Below, piece after piece: positions 57,728-64,000 of a stretch of 64,000 bases of DNA (the first letter of the stretch is position 1; each line of letters opens with the position of its first letter). A program made the position numbers and the translations under genes. Origin of the DNA: Gottfriedia luciferensis (GTDB lineage: Bacteria > Bacillota > Bacilli > Bacillales > Bacillaceae_G). The notes under the pieces are model-generated. The model was given only the letters and a program-made list of their open reading frames with translations, did not search any database and was not told the origin of the DNA. The stretch covers positions 124,001-188,000 of the forward strand of contig NZ_MDKC01000023.1 in the NCBI RefSeq assembly GCF_001712755.1. Reading direction: 5' to 3'.

Positions 57728-58024
57728 TCACCCCAATCTAAATATAATTCCGTGCCCACCTTTCGGATATTCCCATTTAATATTTTGATGAGGACAGCCT
57801 ATTCTACAACTTCCACATTCATGACATCCCTCATATCCAACATGCATTCGAATATTTTCCCATTTATAAACTTCTGCTGGACAAAAGATCGTACAGATTT
57901 TATCGGGACATTTTGTCATACAAATATCGGAATCTAGTACAGTTAAGTGCGATTTTGTATCAGCATTAAAACGAACGAGATACTGCTTTTCTTCGATTGT
58001 ACTTTCTTTTTTTGTCTCACTCAT
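57728..58024 (-). CDS. fixX: FixX-like ferredoxin
   Basis: A 98-residue ferredoxin-like protein. Eight Cys in two groups: Cys35, 39, 44, 48 (ICMTKCPDKICTIFCPAE) and Cys67, 70, 73, 77 (CHECGSCRIGCP), suited to iron-sulfur binding. Follows the FixC-like gene with no gap. In the Fix system it takes electrons from FixC. Confidence 0.88.
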   Translation of the reverse strand: MSETKKESTIEEKQYLVRFNADTKSHLTVLDSDICMTKCPDKICTIFCPAEVYKWENIRMHVGYEGCHECGSCRIGCPHQNIKWEYPKGGHGIIFRLG

Positions 58025-59320
58025 TTATTTCATCACCTTCCATGCTTTGTATACATCTTTCGCAAGCTTAAGTTTAGCTTTTGCTCCTCCAATATTACTC
58101 ATGATATTCTTTTGTTTTTCCCATTTAGATTTACCATCTACTGTAAACATTTGGCTGGCAGATTTATTTAATAGCGGAATATATTGCTCGAAATATTGAG
58201 GGAATTTTTCAAAATGATGTGTTGCATCTTTATATTTTTTCAAATCCTGTCCTACGAAGCTATTTAGTAATTTATCAGCGTACGGTTTTAAAGCAACATC
58301 AGAGTAGTTATCAATCGCTTTTGCTTCGATAATGGTTTCTGCTGCTAATCTTCCAGATGTCATTGCCATATTTGAACCTTCACGATGAATTGCGTTTACT
58401 AATTGTGCTGCATCACCAATTACTAATACTCCATTTCCTACCAATTTAGGAATCGATTTGTACCCACCTTCAGGAATTAAATGAGCAAGGTATTCTTGTG
58501 GTTCGCTTCCTTGAATATACGGTCTAATCATCGGATGATTCTTAACGTATTCAAGTAAATCATAAGGTTTCAATTTGTTTTCAATCATTCCTGATAATAA
58601 TGTACCGACCCCAATACTAAGAGAATCTTTATTGGTATATAAAAATCCTGTGCCAACTATGCCTTTTGTCGCATCTCCAAATAGCTCGATTGCTACCCCT
58701 TGGTTACCTTCAAGACCAAATCGATCTTGAATTATTTTACTATCTAGCTTTAATATTTCCATTGTAGCTAAAGCGACTTCATCTGGTCTCCATTCTTTAT
58801 GGAAACCTAAAGATTTTCCTAAAAGTGAATTTACGCCATCAGCAAGTACTACCACATCGGCATATAAATCACCATCAGGTCGATCTGTTCTTACCCCTAC
58901 AACCATATCGTTTTCAACAATACACTCCAGAACAACCGTTTCATTGATTAATAATGCACCTTGTTCTACTGCTTTTTGAGCAAACCATTGATCAAACTTT
59001 GAGCGAAGAACCGTAAAATTATTATAAGGTTCTTCAGCAAATTCAAGACCTTTATAGCCAAAGGTTGTAGCGGATTGTTTATCAAGCATCATAACTCGCT
59101 GCTCTACAATCACACGCTCAATTGGTGCATCCTTCCAAAATTCAGGAATAACGTCCTCCATCATTTTTCGATACAATACACCACCCATAACATTTTTCGA
59201 ACCTGGATACTCTCCTCTTTCAATAAGGACAACATTAACACCATTTTTTGCGAGCTCGTATGCACATGAAATTCCTGCTGGGCCTGCTCCAACGACAATT
59301 ACATCAAATTTTTCCGGCAT
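58025..59320 (-). CDS. fixC: FixC-like electron-transfer flavoprotein dehydrogenase
   Basis: A 431-residue FAD-dependent oxidoreductase of the ETF-QO/FixC family. N-terminal FAD motif VVGAGPAGISCAYELAKNG, the central AEEPYNNFTVLRSKFDQWFA, and GVLVIGDAAQLVNAIHREGS near residue 315. C-terminal half shows the FixC type rather than full mitochondrial ETF-QO. It overlaps etfA by 17 nt. Confidence 0.9.
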   Translation of the reverse strand: MPEKFDVIVVGAGPAGISCAYELAKNGVNVVLIERGEYPGSKNVMGGVLYRKMMEDVIPEFWKDAPIERVIVEQRVMMLDKQSATTFGYKGLEFAEEPYNNFTVLRSKFDQWFAQKAVEQGALLINETVVLECIVENDMVVGVRTDRPDGDLYADVVVLADGVNSLLGKSLGFHKEWRPDEVALATMEILKLDSKIIQDRFGLEGNQGVAIELFGDATKGIVGTGFLYTNKDSLSIGVGTLLSGMIENKLKPYDLLEYVKNHPMIRPYIQGSEPQEYLAHLIPEGGYKSIPKLVGNGVLVIGDAAQLVNAIHREGSNMAMTSGRLAAETIIEAKAIDNYSDVALKPYADKLLNSFVGQDLKKYKDATHHFEKFPQYFEQYIPLLNKSASQMFTVDGKSKWEKQKNIMSNIGGAKAKLKLAKDVYKAWKVMK

Positions 59321-60344
59321 GATCGTGATTTTCCTCCTTTAAAGAAAAACTTTCTTGAAATTGGTTAATCAGCATTGGAACAATTTCAAATGCGTCTCCT
59401 ACGATGCCGTAATGACAAGATTGAAAAATTGCCGCATTCGGATCTTTATTTATCGCAATAATGAGACCTGAATTTTGCATCCCAACAATATGTTGTATTG
59501 CGCCAGATATCCCAATTGCAAAATAAATTTTTGGTGTAACCGTCACGCCAGTCTGACCTACTTGATGATGATGTTCAACCCAACCTGCTTCAACTACATC
59601 ACGACTTGCTCCAACAGCCGCTCCAATCGATTCAGCAAATAGATGAATCAACTGAAATCCGTCTTTACTACCTAATCCTTTGCCACCAGCTACGATAATA
59701 TCGGCTTCATCAATGCGAACCTTCTTAGTTGTTGCACGTACAATCTCTAATACTTTTGTACGAATATCTTCTTCTTTTAAGTCAATTTCCTCTTCAATCA
59801 CTACTCCTTCAGCACCAGGAACCGGAGCGAGCGCTTTCATTACTTTTGGACGAACGGTAGCCATTTGAGGTCTATATTTCTTACAAAGAATAGTTGCCAT
59901 TATATTTCCACCAAATGCAGGACGACTAGCTAATAATAGTCCTGTATCTTCTTCAACATCTAATACTGTTGTATCAGCTGTTAAACCCGTAGGTAAGTCT
60001 GTTGCAACTGCACTTGCTAAATCCTTCCCTTTAGAAGTTGCGCCATATAGTAAGATTTCGGGCTTATATTTGTTACAGCATTCAAGTACTGCTTTCATGT
60101 AAGATTCAGTACGATAATCCTTAAAAATTGGGTCATCATATACATAAACGATGTCAGCACCGTATTCAAATAACGTAGAGGCTAATGATTTCACATTTTC
60201 ACCAATTAATAATCCTGCTAGTTCGCAACCACGTTTTTCAGCTAATTCTTTACCAGCTCCAAGCAATTCAAGTGACACGGGTGCAATGACTTTATCGTTT
60301 TCTTCAATAAACACCCAAATACCTTTGTACTCTGAGAAATCCAT
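59304..60344 (-). CDS. etfA: Electron transfer flavoprotein alpha subunit (FixB-like)
   Basis: A 346-residue ETF alpha/FixB protein. The C-terminal FAD domain shows DIIVAGGKGLGSKDGFQLI, VGASRDVVEAGWVEHHHQVG, YFAIGISGAIQHIVGM and INKDPNAAIF. Adjacent to etfB without gap. Together with EtfB it carries electrons from a dehydrogenase to FixC. Confidence 0.93.
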   Translation of the reverse strand: MDFSEYKGIWVFIEENDKVIAPVSLELLGAGKELAEKRGCELAGLLIGENVKSLASTLFEYGADIVYVYDDPIFKDYRTESYMKAVLECCNKYKPEILLYGATSKGKDLASAVATDLPTGLTADTTVLDVEEDTGLLLASRPAFGGNIMATILCKKYRPQMATVRPKVMKALAPVPGAEGVVIEEEIDLKEEDIRTKVLEIVRATTKKVRIDEADIIVAGGKGLGSKDGFQLIHLFAESIGAAVGASRDVVEAGWVEHHHQVGQTGVTVTPKIYFAIGISGAIQHIVGMQNSGLIIAINKDPNAAIFQSCHYGIVGDAFEIVPMLINQFQESFSLKEENHDHAGKI

Positions 60345-61172
60345 TTATACCCCTCCTTTCACTTCAAATAACTCTTTCTTCTCATTTAAAATCTTCATCA
60401 GTTCATTTACTTTTTCTAATGAAGTTCCTTCAAAAACCGTTCCACCTTTAGCCTTTGGTGGAGCCCATACTTTTGATACAATTGTTGGTGAACCTTTTAA
60501 ACCTAATTGTTTAATATCAATATCTTCTAAATCCTTCACGGCCCAAATGGTCGGGTTATACCTTGCAGCTTTTATCATATTTGTAAGTGATGAATAAGGA
60601 ACTTCATTGATTTCCTTCTCAACTGCAAATAAACAAGGTAAACTCGTTTTAATTACTTCATGTCCATCTTCTATTTTCCGATGAACAATTGCATACCCTT
60701 CATCTTTATTAATTTCTTGAACCTTCTTAACTGATGTTAACGGCGGTATATCTAAACGACGTGCAATACCTGGTCCAACTTGTCCAGTATCACCGTCAAT
60801 TGTCATCTTTCCACAAATGATTAAATCAATCGCTTGAATTTGTCCTATTTTCTCAATCGCTTTTGTCAAAGCATAACTTGTCGCTAAAGTATCTGCCCCA
60901 GCAAATGCACGGTCCGAAATCATATACCCTTCATCTGCACCGATTTCAATACATTTTCTTATAGCTTTAACAGCCGGTGGTGGCCCCATCGTAATAACCG
61001 AAACTGTTCCACCGTATTTATTCTTAATTCGAACAGCTTCCTCTACAGCATGAGCATCATACGGATTTAATATTGCTGGAGCACTCGCACGGTCCATCGT
61101 ATTCGTTTTAGGATTCATCTTAATGATCTTTGTATCAGGCACCTGTTTTATACAAACCACAATATGTAACAC
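60345..61172 (-). CDS. etfB: Electron transfer flavoprotein beta subunit (FixA-like)
   Basis: A 275-residue ETF beta/FixA protein. VVCIKQVPDT opens the protein, with NPYDAHAVEEAVRIKNKYGG and ICGKMTIDGDTGQVGPGIARRL further on. The start is GTG behind GGGAG. First gene of the etfB-etfA-fixC-fixX operon. FixAB-type proteins can support flavin-based electron bifurcation; whether this one does cannot be read from sequence alone. Confidence 0.93.
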   Translation of the reverse strand: MLHIVVCIKQVPDTKIIKMNPKTNTMDRASAPAILNPYDAHAVEEAVRIKNKYGGTVSVITMGPPPAVKAIRKCIEIGADEGYMISDRAFAGADTLATSYALTKAIEKIGQIQAIDLIICGKMTIDGDTGQVGPGIARRLDIPPLTSVKKVQEINKDEGYAIVHRKIEDGHEVIKTSLPCLFAVEKEINEVPYSSLTNMIKAARYNPTIWAVKDLEDIDIKQLGLKGSPTIVSKVWAPPKAKGGTVFEGTSLEKVNELMKILNEKKELFEVKGGV

Positions 61173-61358
61173 TTTTTCACTCTCCCTTTTTCTTCCCGTC
61201 TCCCATAGTTAGTAAATGTACATGTTGTTCAAATATATTATTTTTATTGAAAAAATATGATAGAAAGCAACGAAAAAATGAGAAACGAAAAAAAGAGACA
61301 TTTACAACATAGTAGTTGAAAATCTCTCTTCAGTCTGGTACTCAAATATTTTGTATTT

Positions 61359-62222
61359 TTATTTTTCATTACCAACTAAAAGTTGGATTGTTATGCCTGA
61401 TGGGTCCTTTGTAAATGTTACGCCATTATCTACAAAAACAGAAGCGCCCATATTCTTTAAACGATTGACTACCACCGATTTTTCTTCTTCACTTGGATAT
61501 AACAACGTAAAATTCTTTAATCCTGCACTGCTATCAGAAGATGCAACTCCTCCTGCGCTATGCCAAGTATTTAAACCGATGTGATGATGATAACGTCCAG
61601 TTGAAATAAATAAAGCCTGGCTTCCATATTTCGTTACAACATCAAATCCAAGTCCTTCACAATAAAACTTCTCTGTGCTATTTAAATCAGAAACTTGTAA
61701 ATGGATATGCCCCATAATTGTGCCTTTTGGTAGTCCAGTAAAAGCTTCATTCTCAGCAAGTGCTAAAAGACCCTCTACATCTAATCGTTTACTATCCATA
61801 ACAACATACTCATTATGCCATTGCCAATTCTCCGATGGACGATCTGCATAAATTTCAATTCCATTCATATCTGGATCCGCTAAATAAATTGCTTCACTCA
61901 CTAAATGATCCGAACCACCTTGAAGTGGATTTCTAGTTTCAATCAGATGCTTAAGCACGATACCTAAATCTTTTCGAGTAGGTACTAATAACGCAAAATG
62001 ATATAATCCTGTATTTTGCTCATTTTTAGGTGTAACATTGTCTGGCTGCTCTAATCTTATTAAAACATTTACCCCATCCGCAGTTAAGCTAGTATTTGTA
62101 GTTGAATGTTCCAAAACTTTTAAACCAATAACCTCTTGATAAAATGCTAATGAACGCTCTAAATTCGCAACTTTTAATTCGACTGTTGGAGCATAAACTT
62201 TAGGCTTTTGATGAAAATTCAT
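61359..62222 (-). CDS. catE: VOC dioxygenase, CatE-like
   Basis: A 287-residue two-module extradiol dioxygenase-like protein. Metal ligands expected from LYHFALLVP, GIMGHIHLQV-type block (MGHIHLQVSDL) and YHHHIGLNTW. The length is close to B. subtilis CatE (catechol-2,3-dioxygenase), and a DoxX gene precedes it with a 4-nt overlap, just as catD precedes catE. Probably detoxifies catechol-type compounds. Confidence 0.85.
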   Translation of the reverse strand: MNFHQKPKVYAPTVELKVANLERSLAFYQEVIGLKVLEHSTTNTSLTADGVNVLIRLEQPDNVTPKNEQNTGLYHFALLVPTRKDLGIVLKHLIETRNPLQGGSDHLVSEAIYLADPDMNGIEIYADRPSENWQWHNEYVVMDSKRLDVEGLLALAENEAFTGLPKGTIMGHIHLQVSDLNSTEKFYCEGLGFDVVTKYGSQALFISTGRYHHHIGLNTWHSAGGVASSDSSAGLKNFTLLYPSEEEKSVVVNRLKNMGASVFVDNGVTFTKDPSGITIQLLVGNEK

Positions 62223-62578
62223 TTTAATTTACCTCCTCTAGAAAATAGTACAATTAATGTTAACACTAACAGAATGAATGGAGCCATTGCAACACTCAGG
62301 CCTTGACCCGCATGTAAATGAGTAAATACAGCACCTACCATAATAATTGCCAATCCGACTGAAGCAAGCTTACCTAATATAATCTTCCAATAACCAACTA
62401 ATAAACCAATTGCCCCTAACACCTCAAATGAACCAATCGTATACATCATACTTTTTGAATAACCATAAACCTCTTTAAAATCATGTAACATCTGAGTATT
62501 GCCACTTAATTTCACAAATCCAGACAGTAGAAATGCAATAATTAATATCCCTTGGATAATTCGGGTAAACCATTTCAT
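62219..62578 (-). CDS. catD: DoxX family membrane protein, CatD-like
   Basis: A 119-residue four-helix DoxX-type protein (LIIAFLLSGFVKLSGNTQML, GSFEVLGAIGLLVGYW). First gene of a two-gene operon with the CatE-like gene. In B. subtilis catDE responds to catechol and thiol stress via CatR and YodB. An 8-bp inverted repeat lies 90-120 bp upstream. Confidence 0.83.
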   Translation of the reverse strand: MKWFTRIIQGILIIAFLLSGFVKLSGNTQMLHDFKEVYGYSKSMMYTIGSFEVLGAIGLLVGYWKIILGKLASVGLAIIMVGAVFTHLHAGQGLSVAMAPFILLVLTLIVLFSRGGKLK

Positions 62579-62667
62579 TTAAAAATCTCTCCCTTTTTAG
62601 TTTTATACTGAACTTAATTTAAGCGCAGTTATTTTTAGAGTTTTATACTATATTTGATTTTATTTCG

Positions 62668-62696
62668 TTTACTGTTCTTTATTCGAAGACAGTAAA
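62668..62696. promoter_or_regulatory. Candidate operator upstream of catDE-like genes
   Basis: TTTACTGT (62668-62675) and ACAGTAAA (62689-62696), a perfect 8-bp inverted repeat with a 13-bp spacer. Spacing fits a dimeric repressor. It does not exactly match the known YodB/CatR box, so the regulator is open. Confidence 0.5.
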
Positions 62697-63000
62697 GTAT
62701 AAAAAAATAGTGTGATTGATATTAAGTGGTTACTTTTTGTAAGTTAGTGATTTAAATACAGTATATGCGATAACTGTTCTCATTTCAAGTGCATTTTATT
62801 ATTTTGATTAACCAATTTTTCAAAATTAGAATTTTACGCTTGTTGAAATCCTTTGAGAGAAAGAATTTTGTTAAAAAAAATGTATTATCAGTTCACTTTA
62901 ATTCATTAAAAGAGTCCAATCGATCGTGTATCTGAACAAAAATCACTTCAATTGATACAAAAATTTGATATTTTCTAACGTAAACGATTCTCTTTTATAT

Positions 63001-63480
63001 TTTAATAGCGATTTTGTTATTTTTAATTGCGATTTCCGAAAATTATTTACGATAGCACTATTTTAATTGCGATTGTTGATATTTATTTGCGATGGCTCTA
63101 TTTTATTTGCGATTCCTGATATTTATTTGCGATGGCTCTATTTTCTTTGCGATTTTTGACATTTAATTGCGTTGGCACAATTTAATTGCGATTCCTGACA
63201 TTTATTTGCGATAGCACTATTTTCTTTGCGATTCCTGACATTTTATTTGCGATGGCTCTATTTTCTTTGCGATTCCTGATATTTATTTGCGATTCCTGAT
63301 ATTTATTTGCGATTGCTCTATTTTCTTTGCGATTTCTGAAATTTATTTGCGTTGGCACAATTTAAATGCGATTTCTGAAATTTATTTGCGTTGGCACAAT
63401 TTAATTGCGATTCCTGATATTTATTTGCGATGGCACTATTTTATTTGCGATGGCTCTATTTAAATACGATTCCAACAAAA
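63001..63480. repeat. Array C: twenty-four tandem 20-bp units
   Basis: 480 bp made of 24 units of 19-21 bp with core TTTATTTGCG. Two unit types mostly alternate after the core: ATTCCTGAT and ATGGCTCTA (or TTGGCACAA), giving a 40-bp higher-order period. Ends at the Rrf2 gene's terminator. No ORF spans it. Same family as arrays A and B. Confidence 0.92.
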
Positions 63481-63481
63481 T

Positions 63482-63515
63482 AAAAATATCGTACATCCAA
63501 ATGTACGATATTTTC
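63482..63515 (-). terminator. Terminator of the Rrf2 gene
   Basis: AAAATATCGTACAT / ATGTACGATATTTT stem with a 4-nt loop, touching the stop codon of the Rrf2-family gene. Confidence 0.85.
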
Positions 63516-63966
63516 AAAGTGATTCGATTGTTTTATGACTGGCACGTCTTACAAAATCCGCCAAAGTATAGTTACATAAAAAGCCAAGTAAGTGCTCTTC
63601 TGCTTCAATTGCAAAGTCTGAAAATACGTTGTTCATTACACGGCCACTAGTACAGTCAGATGTGGATTCAATTAATGCGGTTGATAGAGGTTCTGTCATT
63701 TGTAGGGCAATGTAGACTTGTTTTAAGGTAATTTCCTCTGGTGACTTAGCTAATAAATAGCCGCCATCTCGTCCCTCTCTTGCTTCTACTATTTTTTCTT
63801 TTACGAGGGGAGCCATGATTCTTCTCATAAATGAAACACCTGATCTAATATGTTTTGCGATTGCTTTACTTGGTGTAACCCCTTCTGTTGTTGCTAGTAA
63901 AACTAATGCCTGAATAGCAAATCCGAACCACTTAGGTGTAACGGAATTTTTACAACTTGACATCAT
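63514..63966 (-). CDS. Rrf2 family transcriptional regulator
   Basis: A 150-residue winged-helix regulator. KAIAKHIRSGVSFMRRIMAP is the recognition helix-turn-helix and EGRDGGYLLAKSPEEITL the wing, both diagnostic of Rrf2. The C-terminal half holds only scattered Cys (DCTSG, FLCNY), not the three-Cys cluster of IscR/NsrR, so an iron-sulfur sensor is unlikely; it is closer to YwnA-type members. Target unknown. Confidence 0.88.
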   Translation of the reverse strand: MMSSCKNSVTPKWFGFAIQALVLLATTEGVTPSKAIAKHIRSGVSFMRRIMAPLVKEKIVEAREGRDGGYLLAKSPEEITLKQVYIALQMTEPLSTALIESTSDCTSGRVMNNVFSDFAIEAEEHLLGFLCNYTLADFVRRASHKTIESL

Positions 63967-64000
63967 TTATCACCATCCAGTGATATTATTATCCCCCGTT

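Noticed and set aside
60151..60597. 148-codon open frame on the plus strand
   Set aside because: It is antisense to etfA and etfB, both strongly supported.
63001..63480. CRISPR array
   Set aside because: Units are contiguous 20-mers without distinct conserved repeats and unique spacers of 30 or more bases, and no cas gene is present.

Overview
The window reads as chromosomal DNA of a low-GC, endospore-forming Gram-positive bacterium of the family Bacillaceae. The support is the AT-rich sequence, strong GGAGG ribosome binding sites, frequent TTG/GTG starts, and long blocks in the same gene order as the Bacillus subtilis yqgB-yqeY region. The genus cannot be fixed from sequence reading alone. 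No tRNA, rRNA, CRISPR array or intact insertion sequence was seen.

Layout. (1) 58-2486 is conserved: yqgB-like, yqfZ-like and ispG. (2) 2546 to about 22500 is an accessory block lying where B. subtilis passes almost directly from ispG to zur. It carries a sulfate ABC transporter operon (sbp-cysT-cysW-cysA), an arylamine N-acetyltransferase, a RocB-like M20 peptidase, a VOC protein, several short-chain dehydrogenases, a TetR regulator, a DsbA/FrnE thiol oxidoreductase, a DinB protein and a secreted multidomain phosphodiesterase. At 12.4-15.0 kb it also has a cassette-like run of small plus-strand orphan genes separated by a recurring 30-nt sequence. (3) 22345-31720 holds a zinc module (znuC-znuB-zur) with a candidate Zur box, then yitT-like, yqfT-like, nfo, cshB, yqfQ/vrrA-like and ispH. 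(4) 31780-49981 is the macromolecular-synthesis core on the minus strand: nif3-like, trmK, cccA, sigA, dnaG, ppsR, ccpN, recO, yqzL, era, cdd, dgkA, ybeY, pgpH, phoH, yqfD, yqfC, yqeY and rpsU. (5) 50144-64000 is mixed: deoC, an MFS transporter, a membrane hydroxylase, an RDD protein, a lone WxL-domain surface protein, a SAM hydrolase, a fixABCX-type flavoprotein operon with an extra 59-codon gene, catDE-like genes and an Rrf2 regulator.

How genes work together. ispG and ispH are the last two steps of the MEP isoprenoid pathway. sigA, dnaG, rpsU, era and ybeY serve transcription, replication priming and ribosome biogenesis. ppsR and ccpN control gluconeogenic and pyruvate-phosphate flux. EtfB-EtfA-FixC-FixX would pass electrons from NADH or acyl-CoA type donors to quinone and ferredoxin.

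Most unusual signals. Three intergenic arrays (27.06-27.18, 49.15-49.31 and 63.00-63.48 kb) are built from 20-21 bp units around a core like TTWATTTGC. All have the same orientation and all lie just 3' of a minus-strand gene. The largest has 24 units of two alternating types. The cassette-like small-gene run is the second signal worth following.
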